Shown in pieces: positions 26,111 to 34,514 of a stretch of 64,000 nucleotides of DNA. Numbering within the stretch: the stretch's first letter is position 1; every line of letters begins with the position of its first letter. Source of the stretch: Solidesulfovibrio aerotolerans (lineage in GTDB: Bacteria; Desulfobacterota; Desulfovibrionia; Desulfovibrionales; Desulfovibrionaceae); assembly GCF_009856865.1 (NCBI RefSeq), contig NZ_WVUD01000002.1:186001-250000 (forward strand), written 5' to 3'. Below the pieces are notes generated by a model. That model saw only the letters and a list, made by a program, of their open reading frames with translations, was not told where the DNA came from and ran no database searches. The translations under genes and the position numbers were made by a program.

Positions 26111-26887
26111 TCAGACCTCAAAGACATCCCCCGGCCCGGGCAAAAAAGCCCGGATCGACGCCGCAGCCAACTGCCGGCCAATTTCCCCGCCCCGTTCCCG
26201 GCGCAATTCCCGCCGCACATGCACCACGGCCAGGGCCTCGGCCCAGGCCGACTCGGCCAGGGCCAGCGCTTCGGGCACCGACCCATGTCCGGCGACGCCC
26301 GCCTCAAGGCCGTATCCCTCCTGCACCACCAGGGCGCAGCCCGCAGCCAGTTCCGCCCCGGCCGCAGTCGCCGCCCCGTCGCCGCCATAATACAAGGCCC
26401 CAAAGCGCGTCGTCAGCCGCAGCCCCAGACACGGAGCGCCGTGTCCGGTCAGGGCCGCCTGGGCCGCAAAGCCAGCCACAGCAAAAGGTTTCCCCGGCCA
26501 GGCGGTGATGCACCGAAGCTCAAAATCAAGCGAGGCACGCAGATTCGGATAGGCCAGATCCGTCACCGTCGCCACCTTGTCCGCCACGCCCTCGCCGCCA
26601 TGCACAAATAGCGGTCGCACCCGCCCTTGCTCCTGCAACCGGGCCAGCAGATAGGGCAGGCCGAAAAAATGATCGCCGTGAAAATGGGAAATCCACACCG
26701 CATCCGGGCCGTCGCGGCGATCCGCTTCCGACACGCCCGCGCAACTGAAAAAGGCCGCAGCAGCCGTAAAGCCGCAGTCGAGCAACACCGAGCGCCGACG
26801 CTCGCCGGTCATGCCGACCAGAAACAAACTCGTATTGGGCAGCGCCTCGTCAAAGGCCTCACCCACGCCGACAAACGTCACCCGCAT
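26111..26887 (-). CDS. Metallo-beta-lactamase-fold hydrolase (RNase Z-like)
   Basis: 258 residues from MRVTFVGVGEAFDEALPNTS. The zinc-binding motif HFHGDH (His68, His70, Asp72, His73) is present, followed by a HGG at about 100, GHGAPCLGLR, GGDGA and a late GHGSV supplying further ligands in the ArsA/RNase Z-type arrangement. These proteins cleave phosphodiesters (tRNA 3' trailer) or small esters. The short length and lack of the exosite arm argue against a true tRNase Z, so substrate is open. It is convergent with the Maf gene and divergent from the acyltransferase at 27029. Confidence 0.78.
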   Translation of the reverse strand: MRVTFVGVGEAFDEALPNTSLFLVGMTGERRRSVLLDCGFTAAAAFFSCAGVSEADRRDGPDAVWISHFHGDHFFGLPYLLARLQEQGRVRPLFVHGGEGVADKVATVTDLAYPNLRASLDFELRCITAWPGKPFAVAGFAAQAALTGHGAPCLGLRLTTRFGALYYGGDGAATAAGAELAAGCALVVQEGYGLEAGVAGHGSVPEALALAESAWAEALAVVHVRRELRRERGGEIGRQLAAASIRAFLPGPGDVFEV

Positions 26888-27028
26888 GCCCGAACATCCT
26901 CCAACGCCTTGCAATATGCAGGACTTTTCGCCAAGACAAAGAAAAAGCTGCGGCCCGCCGACGCATCAGCCTGACGCTTCGCTGCGGCGCGTAACCGAAC
27001 ACTCCCAACCGACCAAAAGGAAGCCCCC

Positions 27029-28120
27029 ATGCAGCGCCGCGTCACCCAGATCGAAAGCATCCGGGTTCTGGCCATGTTCGGCATCTTCTTCTACCATCTC
27101 TGGACCGTGCTGCCGGACGGCGGGGCGCAAAACCCCTTCGGGCCCATCCTTGGCGACATCATGAGCCAAGGCTACCTGGGTGTCGTGGTCTTTAACGCCA
27201 TTACCGGCTTCGTCCTCACCTTGCCCCACGCCAATCCCGGCGGCAAGCCGCCCATGGCCTACTTCGACTTTTTCCGCCGCCGCTTCGGCCGCATCACCCC
27301 GCAATATTACCTGTCCCTGGCCCTGTGGAGCGTCGTGGCCCTCGTGGCCGGCTCCATGCCCCTGGCCGCTTTGGGTGCCTGCGTGGCCGAAAAGCTGTTT
27401 TTCGTTCAAACCTTTGATCCGGCACGCTTTTTCTGCCTGGAACCGGCCTTGTGGTGGATGGGGCTGCTCGCCCAATTCTACCTGACCTTTCCGCTGCTGC
27501 TGCGCCTTTTCCAAAAATACGGCCCGGGCCGGGCCACCGCCGGCTGCCTGCTCTTTGGCTGGGGCTTATGGTTCGTCCTGACGCAGCTGGCCAAAGTCAG
27601 CTCCACCGCCGCCCTGCTCGATTACATGCTCTATTTCAACCTGCCCTACCGGCTGCCGGAATTTGCGCTGGGCATGGCCTTTGCCCTGGTCTGGAAAGCC
27701 CGGGCCGCCGCACCCCGGGACGGTGATCCCGAAACCGGCATTCCGACAAGCTGGCTGCTCGGCTTTTTGGCCGCCGCCTACTTCGGCCTGCCCCTGGCCA
27801 TAGTCTTTAAAGCCCACTTGCAGGCCACCCTGGCCCATATCCTGCTCACCATCACCTGCCTGGGATTGGCCGGATCACTCTTCTCCTGGCCGGCCATGGC
27901 CCGACTCGGAGCCAAACCCGCCGTCTCCCTGGCCGCCGCCACCTCCTACAGCTTCTATCTGCTCCACCAGCCCATCCTGGGCTACGGCGCGGATATGCTG
28001 CGCCGCCTGCACCCCTTCGCCGCCATGTGCCTGCTCGCTGCCATCAGCTTGCCAGGTGCCTATTACCTGTCGCTCTACCAGGATCGCCTCGTGGCGAAAT
28101 TTGAGTCGAGAGGAAAATAA
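27029..28120 (+). CDS. Acyltransferase-3 family membrane O-acyltransferase
   Basis: 363 residues with about ten hydrophobic helices. The N-terminal QIESIRVLAMFGIFFYHLW matches the Acyl_transf_3 opening with the catalytic-type His in the first helix, followed by the RRRFGRITPQYYLSLAL block. These integral membrane enzymes O-acetylate or O-succinylate surface polysaccharides, O-antigen or lipids. The adjacent dTDP-rhamnose genes and the SASA esterase show that surface glycans are made here, but the target cannot be read. ATG 27029 has a purine-rich site (AAAAGGAAG) upstream. Repeat copy C follows. Confidence 0.88.
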   Translation: MQRRVTQIESIRVLAMFGIFFYHLWTVLPDGGAQNPFGPILGDIMSQGYLGVVVFNAITGFVLTLPHANPGGKPPMAYFDFFRRRFGRITPQYYLSLALWSVVALVAGSMPLAALGACVAEKLFFVQTFDPARFFCLEPALWWMGLLAQFYLTFPLLLRLFQKYGPGRATAGCLLFGWGLWFVLTQLAKVSSTAALLDYMLYFNLPYRLPEFALGMAFALVWKARAAAPRDGDPETGIPTSWLLGFLAAAYFGLPLAIVFKAHLQATLAHILLTITCLGLAGSLFSWPAMARLGAKPAVSLAAATSYSFYLLHQPILGYGADMLRRLHPFAAMCLLAAISLPGAYYLSLYQDRLVAKFESRGK

Positions 28121-28144
28121 AGAGAGAAAACAGGAGACAGAAAA

Positions 28145-28304
28145 GAAGAGAAGATGCCTCCGGCGGCCGGGGGGATGATCCCCCCGGACCCCTGCATCTG
28201 GAGAAGTTTTTCAAGGGGCTTTTGCCGCTGGCTATCAATTTGGTCGTCTGGGGACTGGGGAAGCTGAAAGAGGCGCTTGACGGCGACCACCGTTGCTCCG
28301 GCGG
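28145..28304 (+). repeat. Dispersed intergenic repeat, copy C
   Basis: A degenerate purine tract ending in AGAAGATGCCTCCGGCGG, the palindrome GGGGGGATGATCCCCCC with CC/GG flanks (28167-28187), CATCTGGAGAAGTTTTTCAAG tail (about 28194-28220) and the end box ACCACCGTTGCTCCGGCGG (28286-28304). Same order and orientation as copies A and B, 25 nt after the acyltransferase stop. Confidence 0.85.
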
Positions 28305-28374
28305 ACGAAAGGGTGCTCGCCCAGAGCAACGTAACAACCGCTTGAATCATGCCTTCTGCCTTTCCAGGCGAACC

Positions 28375-28448
28375 GGGTTGGCGCACTTGCGGCCGCCGTG
28401 CTCCCCGCGCTTCGCGGGGTGCGTCGGCGGCCGTAAGTGCGCCAACCC
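28375..28448. repeat. Large 24-bp-arm inverted repeat with nested hairpin
   Basis: Arms 28375-28398 and 28425-28448 pair with one mismatch. Between them CCCCGCG-CTT-CGCGGGG (28403-28419) forms an inner stem, so the 74 bp can fold into a long hairpin or cruciform. The outer arm shares CCGGGTTGGCGCACT with copy B's flank. Confidence 0.75.
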
Positions 28449-28547
28449 ATGCGGCACAGCCGCCAAGCGCGCAAGCGCTCCCGCGCCAACCGTCTTCACG
28501 CGTTCCCGCTTCCCGCAGCAGTCCCTTACCCCGCCCCAACTCCCGCC

Positions 28548-28640
28548 CCCAAGCGGGGGGTCCGGGGGGATCATCCCCCCGGCGGGTCCAGGGCAGAGCC
28601 CTGGCAGGGTCTGGGACAGCGTCCCAGCGGGGTCTGGGAC
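28548..28640 (-). repeat. Dispersed repeat, reversed copy F plus two tandem GGGTC hairpins
   Basis: Palindrome CCGGGGGGATCATCCCCCC-GG (28562-28582) in reverse orientation, with CCAGGGC-AGA-GCCCTGG (28588-28604) and CTGGGAC-AGC-GTCCCAG (28611-28627) and another GTCTGGGACAGCG after it. Read on the minus strand the array follows the deacetylase stop (28700). The TGGGAC and GGGTCC hairpins look like repeated terminator modules. Confidence 0.7.
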
Positions 28641-28699
28641 AGCGCCCGGCAGCGCCGCGACAGCAGCTCTTTTTCTCGGCCGTCCCTGTTCTCGCAGGC

Positions 28700-29962
28700 T
28701 TAAAATTCGGGGCCAAGTTCAGTCAGGGTCACGACATCGACGCGGCTGTCGCGTTCTTTGGCCCAGAGTTTGAGGGCTTCCAGGGTTTCGCCGTAGGGAT
28801 GTCCGATGGCGATGGCCCGGCCGTTTTTGACGGCATTGCGTTCGGCGGTTTTGAGTTGCCCCAGGATGGTGCGGACGTTTCGGACATTGTCGAGGAAGAC
28901 GGCGCGCCGGTAAAACGGCACGCCGGCCTTGCGGGCGGCTTCGGGGGCGGCGCTTGTGGCCGAGGTGACGGAATCGAGGAAGAACAGGCCCTTTTCCTTG
29001 AGCACGCTCATGACGGCGGCCATGCCTTCGGGATTGCTGGTAAAGGTAGAGCCCATGTGGTTGTTGATGCCTTTGACGTGGGGAACCTGGGCGAGATTGT
29101 CGGCCAGGAGGGATTTGACGCGTTCGGGGTCCATGTCAATAAAGACTGCCCCGGGACCGGGGTTGACGCGGGGGTAGGAGCCGGGCTGCATGGGTTGGTG
29201 CAGGATGATTTCCAGGCCCTGTTCCGTGGCCATGGCTTCGACGGACCGGGTTCGGGGGCGATTGGGCAGGATGGCCAGGGTGACGGGGAACGGCAATTCG
29301 GTGAGATTTTTGGCCATGACCGGGTGATCGCCAATATCGTCGATGACCACTACCATGCGGGGATTTTTCCCGGCATCGCCGGCCACGGGATGGGCTTGCG
29401 GCTCGGGTGGAGCCGATTCGGCAGACGGGGCGGCGGGTTGGGCCGGCGGTTCCACCTTGCCGCGTATTGCATGCCCGGGGGGACTCTGTTCGGGTTGTCC
29501 GGCCTGAGGCGGCAGATGCTCTTCGTAATGTACGGCAGACGGCTGTTGCTGCGGCGACTGTTGTTGCGGTGGTTGCTGCTGTTGCTGCTGCTCCTGCTGT
29601 GCCGGCGGCTGGTTCTGAGCCTGGGTCTGGGCCTGGGCTTTGGCCTTGGACAAGGCTCTGGCCAGCGTCAGCGCGTCCTCTTGGGGCTGCGGCTGCACTA
29701 GCGGCTGTGCCGGCGCTTGCGGCTGTGCTTGTCCCTGGGCTTGAGACTGCGCTTGCGGCTGCCCTTGCGGCTGGGGTTGCGACTGGGCTTGCCCCTGAGG
29801 CACGGGTTTGCCGCCAGCGGTCTTTTTCTTCTCGACCACGGATTTCGGGGCAGCGGTTTTAACGGCCGGCGTGCCGGTGCGCTCAATGGGCGGTGGCGGG
29901 AAAGGGCCGAAGAACATGACCGCGAGCACGACGAGAGTGGCGGCCAGGGCCAAACCGGCCAC
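28700..29962 (-). CDS. Divergent polysaccharide deacetylase family protein, membrane-anchored
   Basis: 420 residues from GTG 29962. One transmembrane helix (about 2-20), a Gln/Pro/Ala-rich linker (about 45-165, including a Q6 run), then the divergent deacetylase domain (PF04748 type, about 198-415) with VVIDDIGD, LPFPVTLAILPN, HQPMQPGSYP, NNHMGS and FFLDSVTSA. Such enzymes remove acetyl groups from envelope polysaccharide in the periplasm. The frame stays open for 165 nt upstream and encodes a strongly basic stretch fitting a positive-inside N-terminus, with only an ATT codon (30127) as possible start. It follows the S41 protease gene and is transcribed with it. Confidence 0.85.
   Translation of the reverse strand: MAGLALAATLVVLAVMFFGPFPPPPIERTGTPAVKTAAPKSVVEKKKTAGGKPVPQGQAQSQPQPQGQPQAQSQAQGQAQPQAPAQPLVQPQPQEDALTLARALSKAKAQAQTQAQNQPPAQQEQQQQQQPPQQQSPQQQPSAVHYEEHLPPQAGQPEQSPPGHAIRGKVEPPAQPAAPSAESAPPEPQAHPVAGDAGKNPRMVVVIDDIGDHPVMAKNLTELPFPVTLAILPNRPRTRSVEAMATEQGLEIILHQPMQPGSYPRVNPGPGAVFIDMDPERVKSLLADNLAQVPHVKGINNHMGSTFTSNPEGMAAVMSVLKEKGLFFLDSVTSATSAAPEAARKAGVPFYRRAVFLDNVRNVRTILGQLKTAERNAVKNGRAIAIGHPYGETLEALKLWAKERDSRVDVVTLTELGPEF
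29470..29800 (-). repeat. CAG/CAA-rich degenerate repeat encoding the Gln-rich linker
   Basis: Imperfect short repeats coding for GQ, SQ, PQ and QQ dipeptides in the deacetylase linker. Length polymorphism between strains is likely. Confidence 0.6.
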
Positions 29963-30098
29963 GGTCGTAAAAACAGGTTTGCCGGAGAGAACAAAACGAC
30001 GGTTCTCTCCGGCTTTGGCGCTCTTGGGAGCCTTGCCCCGCCCCTTGCCTTTGGCAGGTTTGGCGGGTTTGGCGGCTCCCTTCTGCGATGGGCGCTTT

Positions 30099-31385
30099 TT
30101 AGGGGGTGTAGGTTTTGATGGGGAAATACTTCACCAATTCCAGAGCGAGTTTTAACTGATTGTCGCGAGCGAGCTGATCGATCATTTTCTGTTTCGGATC
30201 GTCGGCCGCATCAGCCGCTTTCTTTTTCTTGTTTTCCAGATGGCGCGTGAGATCGCGTTCCCGGAACTGGTGGTTGGCCGAGAGTTTGTCGCGATCAGAT
30301 TCGGTATCCTGCAGGGGCACCATGAAGTCGGGTTCGATGCCTTCGGCCTGGATGGAGCGGCCGTTGGGCGTGTAGTACAGCGCGGTGGTCAGCTTGATGC
30401 CCGAACCGTCGGCCAAGGGGATAACGGTTTGCACCGAACCTTTGCCGAAAGTTTTTTCGCCGACCAAGAGGGCCCGCTTGTGGTCTTTAAGGGCACCGGC
30501 CACGATTTCCGAGGCCGAGGCGGAACCGGCGTTAATGAGCACCACCAGCGGCGCGGCCATGTCGGCACCGTCGCCCTTGGCGGTGAATACTTTTTCCTGT
30601 TCCTGGTTCTTGCCCTTGATGGACACGATCTGGCCCGTGGGCAGGAACACATCAGAGACGTTGACGGCCTGATCCAGCAACCCGCCGGGGTTGTTGCGCA
30701 GATCGAGAATAGCGCCTTTGAGCTGCTTGCCGCCCTTTGGGTAGTCGGCCAGGGCCTGCTTAAGCTCGGCAGTGGTATTTTCATTAAAGCGTGTCAGGCG
30801 GATATAGAGGTAACCGGGTTCGACCTCATTGCTTTTCACGCTGACAATCGGGATGGTGTCACGCACCACTTTGACTTTGAAGGGCTTTTGCTGGTCCTTG
30901 TGCACGAGCGTCAGGGACACGGCCTTGCCTTTGGGGCCACGAATCTTTTGCACCGCGTCAACCAGGGTCATATCCTGGGTGGATTCGCCTTCGATTTCCA
31001 GGATGACGTCGCCGGCCTTGATGCCGGCCTTGTCGGCCGGGGTGTCGTCGATGGGCGAAATGACCGTCAACCGGCCGTTTTCCATGCTGATTTCAATGCC
31101 GATACCGCCGAATTCGCCAGAGGTGCTGACCTGCATCTCCTTAAATTCGTCTTTGGACAGAAAACTCGAATGGGGATCAAGCTGTTGGAGCATGCCAACG
31201 ATGGCCCCATCGATGAGTTCGTTGCGGGTAACGGGCTTGACGTAGTGGTTTTCCACCAGATCCATGACCTGGCTGAAGCGCTTGAGGGGGGCAAACCGAT
31301 CTTCCTCGGGTTTCGCGGCAAAGGCGGCGGAGCCAAGGGTCAGACAGACGGCCAGGGAACACGACACTTTGGTCAAAAGACGCAT
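30099..31385 (-). CDS. S41-family carboxyl-terminal processing protease (CtpA-like)
   Basis: 428 residues from ATG 31385, preceded by GGAGGA. Signal peptide (LLTKVSCSLAVCLTLGSAAFA), a DPHSSFL region, PDZ domain (about 85-170) and S41 protease domain with GSASASEIVAGALK (nucleophile Ser in the SASE block) and FGKGSVQT (general-base Lys). It cuts the C-termini of envelope proteins or activates murein hydrolases in the periplasm. Two genes upstream lies an EnvC-like factor, a classical partner for such proteases in cell separation. The last residues are KTYTP. Confidence 0.95.
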   Translation of the reverse strand: MRLLTKVSCSLAVCLTLGSAAFAAKPEEDRFAPLKRFSQVMDLVENHYVKPVTRNELIDGAIVGMLQQLDPHSSFLSKDEFKEMQVSTSGEFGGIGIEISMENGRLTVISPIDDTPADKAGIKAGDVILEIEGESTQDMTLVDAVQKIRGPKGKAVSLTLVHKDQQKPFKVKVVRDTIPIVSVKSNEVEPGYLYIRLTRFNENTTAELKQALADYPKGGKQLKGAILDLRNNPGGLLDQAVNVSDVFLPTGQIVSIKGKNQEQEKVFTAKGDGADMAAPLVVLINAGSASASEIVAGALKDHKRALLVGEKTFGKGSVQTVIPLADGSGIKLTTALYYTPNGRSIQAEGIEPDFMVPLQDTESDRDKLSANHQFRERDLTRHLENKKKKAADAADDPKQKMIDQLARDNQLKLALELVKYFPIKTYTP

Positions 31386-31465
31386 ACCATCCTCCACGAA
31401 ACATGACGGACAAAATCAGCGGCCGGGGCAGGAAGATCCCCTCGTCGCCGGCCACAAGCTACGCC

Positions 31466-32503
31466 CTAGCGCCTGACGGCAAGCCACTCCGCCGGATTAA
31501 GGGCTTTTTCCCGAAAACGCAATTCGAAATAGACGCCGGGTGCGCGCGTCTGGTTGCAATACCCGCTGCGCCCGAGGGCTGCCTCGCGGGGGACAGCCTC
31601 GCCAACGGACACGGTACTCTCGCTAAGGCAGGCATACACCGTATGGCAACGGTCCTCGTGGGTCAGGATCACCACGCGTCCAAGGCCGCGCAATAAACCA
31701 GTAAAAACAACCCGGCCGGCCGCAGCAGCGGTCACGGGCGAGCCTTCGGGCACAGCGACGACGATGCCCTGGCGGCCCTGCCGGCTGGCGGCGGAAAAGG
31801 GGGTCAGCACGTTCCCCGCCGCCGGCCAGGACAATCCGCCGGGGGGCGGCGTAAATACTTTGGGGCCGTCATGGTCTGGCCCGTCACGGGCCTCCGGGGC
31901 AGCCTGACTGTTCGAGAGGGTCGGGAGGGCCGGGGTTTGCGGGGCGATTGTCGCGTCCAAGGCCTGCCCGAGCACGGCCGCGCCGTCGCGCTCCTGGGCG
32001 TTGGTGGCGCTTTCGAGCTCCCGCACCCGGCTGCTGACGGCCTCGGAAAAGGCCGTATCCGCTTCTTTTTGCCCGGCCAAAAGGCGCAAAGCGGCTGCGT
32101 CGCGGGCCACACGCCCGTCCCGGACCCTGGCTGCGGCGACCGTAAAGGCTTGCCGCGCGGCCAGGGCTTGCGCATACAGCGCCCGGGTCCAGACATAACG
32201 CCGGTCGGCCTCGGCCCAATCGGCCCCGGCCAAACCGCTTGAGGCCAGGGCCTCGGCGCGCAACGGCCACAAGGCGGCCAAGAGGTCCGAAAGCCGGCGG
32301 GCCTCGGCGTCGCGGGCCGCCTCCAACGCGGCCAACTGCCTGGAAAGACGCACGGTCTCAGCCTCGCCGGCCGCCAGCCTGACCCGGGCCTCGCTTAGGC
32401 GGGCCTGGGGCGCACGGGGGGCGGGCGGTGCCGGTTTTCGGGCCAGGGCCGGGGTCGCCGCCAAAGCCAGGGCAAGCAGCCACGCGGCGAGAACGGCTTT
32501 CAC
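31466..32503 (-). CDS. EnvC-like murein hydrolase activator (M23/LytM C-terminal)
   Basis: 345 residues from GTG 32503, which overlaps the upstream stop as GTGA; an in-frame ATG lies 33 nt further up. The signal peptide is AVLAAWLLALALAATPALA. A long charged coiled coil (about 30-180) is followed by a LytM domain (about 235-340) with GRQGIVVAVPEGSPVTAAAAG and VYFELRFREKALNPAEWL. In active M23 enzymes an H-x-H and an HxxxD zinc site are expected; here they are not visible, so it is an activator of an amidase and not a protease. The amidase could be the gene at 47546. Confidence 0.88.
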   Translation of the reverse strand: MKAVLAAWLLALALAATPALARKPAPPAPRAPQARLSEARVRLAAGEAETVRLSRQLAALEAARDAEARRLSDLLAALWPLRAEALASSGLAGADWAEADRRYVWTRALYAQALAARQAFTVAAARVRDGRVARDAAALRLLAGQKEADTAFSEAVSSRVRELESATNAQERDGAAVLGQALDATIAPQTPALPTLSNSQAAPEARDGPDHDGPKVFTPPPGGLSWPAAGNVLTPFSAASRQGRQGIVVAVPEGSPVTAAAAGRVVFTGLLRGLGRVVILTHEDRCHTVYACLSESTVSVGEAVPREAALGRSGYCNQTRAPGVYFELRFREKALNPAEWLAVRR

Positions 32504-33150
32504 GGCAAAAACCGCTCTAACGGACAGGCCTCGCATTTGGGCGTCCGGGGCCGGCAGTAGGCGTTGCCCACCCGCACGAGTAAGGCGTGAAATTCATTAT
32601 ACAGGCCCACCTCAGCCGGCAGGGCGTCCATGAAGAGGTCGCGCAGTTCGTCGTAGCCGGCCTCCTCGGGGGCCAGCCCATGGCGGGAACAGATGCGGGC
32701 GGTGTAGGCGTCCACCACGAAGCTTGGCAGGCCCAGGCCGTAGAGGAGGATGCTGTCGGCCGTCTCCGGCCCCACTCCCTTGACCGCCAGCAGGCGCTGC
32801 CGGGCGCTGTCCAGACCGGACGCGGCCAGGGCGGTGATGTCGCCGTCCAACTCCGCAACGATCAAGGCCAGCAGATTTTTCAAACGGCCGGTTTTGACGC
32901 GAAAATGTCCGGCCGGGCGCAATAACGCCGCCAATTCCGGCTCAGGCAGCGCGTGCAGGGCAAAGGGATCGAGCTTGCCCGCGTCGCGGATATTGGCCAA
33001 AGCCCGGGCCGCCCCCTGCCAGTTGGTATTTTGGGTTACAATAGCACCCACAGCCATCTCGAAGGGCGAGGCGGCCGGCCACCAGCCGCTCGGGCCGAGG
33101 GCGTCAAGCATGGCGCTAAACATATTTAAAAAAAGAGTGCGGCGCTTCAT
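32500..33150 (-). CDS. Endonuclease III-like DNA glycosylase with altered catalytic and Fe-S residues
   Basis: 216 residues from MKRRTLFLNMF; a longer start 33 nt upstream is possible. The helix-hairpin-helix VKGVGPETADSILLYGLGL is intact, with Asp in FVVDAYTARI (equivalent to Asp138 of Nth). The lysine that makes Nth a lyase (GVGRKTA) is Glu here, so the enzyme should be a monofunctional glycosylase. The iron-sulfur motif has only three of four cysteines: C-x6-C-x2-C, then PLERF-LP to the stop, with Leu in place of the fourth Cys. It is coupled to the EnvC-like gene by GTGA overlap. Confidence 0.85.
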   Translation of the reverse strand: MKRRTLFLNMFSAMLDALGPSGWWPAASPFEMAVGAIVTQNTNWQGAARALANIRDAGKLDPFALHALPEPELAALLRPAGHFRVKTGRLKNLLALIVAELDGDITALAASGLDSARQRLLAVKGVGPETADSILLYGLGLPSFVVDAYTARICSRHGLAPEEAGYDELRDLFMDALPAEVGLYNEFHALLVRVGNAYCRPRTPKCEACPLERFLP

Positions 33151-33276
33151 GATCGGTTCGGCGGCGTCCTTGGGTTGGGGCAATGCTCGGGTATCTTAGC
33201 AAGATTTGCACCAATGGCGCAACCACAAGGCCGGCCACGGCTGCAACCGGACCGGTGTCCAAAAAATGACGCGGCC

Positions 33277-34401
33277 TTAGACATACTCCCGGGGATTAAG
33301 CCCCAGCAGGCAAAAGACTTCATAGGCAATGGTGCCCCACCACGAGGCCAGGTCGTCGGGCGCAACCGTCCCCGGTCCGTCTCCGCCGAGCAGATGGATC
33401 ACGTCGCCGGGGCGCACATCGGCCAGGCCCGTGACATCCACGGCGGTCAACTGCATGCACACCCGGCCCAGGATGGGCACGCGCCGGCCGGCCAGACACA
33501 TAAAGCCCTGGTTGGACAGCCCCCGGCTGTAGGCGTCGGCGTAACCGGCGGCCACGATGGCCACCCGCATGTCGCGCTCGGCCACAAAGGCGCGGCCGTA
33601 GCTGATGGAAGCGCCACGGGGCAGATCGTGCACCGAGACGAGGCGCGTGACCGTTTCCATGGCCGGCAGCAAGCCCCGGCCCAGCCCCTCGTGGTCTGAC
33701 CCGGCAAAAGGATTGACGCCGTAAAGCGCTATGCCGGCCCGGCGGGCGTCGAAACCGATACTGCCGGCATGGGCCAGGATGCCGGCGGAATTGCACAGCG
33801 AGGCCCGAAAGGTCAGGCCGCCGCGCCGCAGCGTCTGGCAGATCCGGGCAAAGCGCGCCCCCTGCTCGGCCACAAAATCAAAGGCCGCCGGATCATCGGC
33901 CGTGGCCAGATGCGAACTGACCATGGCCACCTCCAGCCACGGCGTTGCCCCGATCACTTCCGCCAACTTTTCGGCCTGGGCCTCGGTAAAGCCCAGGCGG
34001 GCCATGCCGGTGTCGAATTTGAGCGCCACCCGGGCCGTGCGGCCCATGGCCCGGCACCGCTCGGCCAGACGAGACAGTTGCTCAAAATCGTGGATAAAGG
34101 GAATGAGCCCTTTTTCGATGACCAGTTCGTCGTCCTCGGGCAGGACCGGCCCGAGCAGGGAAATAATTGCTGCGCTACAGCCGGCGTCGCGAAGGGCCGC
34201 GCCCTCGGCCGCAGACCCGATGGCAAAGCTCTCGCAGCCGGCCGCCGCCAGGGCCGTTGCCGTGGCAATAAGGCCATGCCCGTAGGCGTCGGCCTTGACC
34301 ACGGCCACCACCTGGCCGCCGTTTTGGCGCAGCAATTCGTAATTAGAAACGATATTGGCAACCCGGACCCGGGTACGCAGATAGTTGTGCTCGATGGGCA
34401 T
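33277..34401 (-). CDS. alr: Alanine racemase
   Basis: 374 residues from MPIEHNYLRT, with AAGGAG upstream. PLP-binding Lys36 in VVAVVKADAYGHG and the C-terminal catalytic Tyr in SISYGRAF are present, plus the characteristic VSSHLATADD and LYGVNPF blocks. It interconverts L- and D-alanine for peptidoglycan. It is divergent from mutL with about 110 bp between the starts. Nothing unusual. Confidence 0.95.
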   Translation of the reverse strand: MPIEHNYLRTRVRVANIVSNYELLRQNGGQVVAVVKADAYGHGLIATATALAAAGCESFAIGSAAEGAALRDAGCSAAIISLLGPVLPEDDELVIEKGLIPFIHDFEQLSRLAERCRAMGRTARVALKFDTGMARLGFTEAQAEKLAEVIGATPWLEVAMVSSHLATADDPAAFDFVAEQGARFARICQTLRRGGLTFRASLCNSAGILAHAGSIGFDARRAGIALYGVNPFAGSDHEGLGRGLLPAMETVTRLVSVHDLPRGASISYGRAFVAERDMRVAIVAAGYADAYSRGLSNQGFMCLAGRRVPILGRVCMQLTAVDVTGLADVRPGDVIHLLGGDGPGTVAPDDLASWWGTIAYEVFCLLGLNPREYV

Positions 34402-34514
34402 GGCAGGCTCCTTTCCATGGTCGGACCCGAACGTATCTACCCCCAACGGCAGTGGTTTTCCAGCCGAATCAACGAGACTGGCCGAGGGGCGAGAAAGCGC
34501 GTATAAAAGGGGGC

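Noticed and set aside
31300-33200. Active M23 endopeptidase
   Set aside because: LytM domain lacks visible HxxxD and HxH zinc ligands; EnvC-type activator is the better call.
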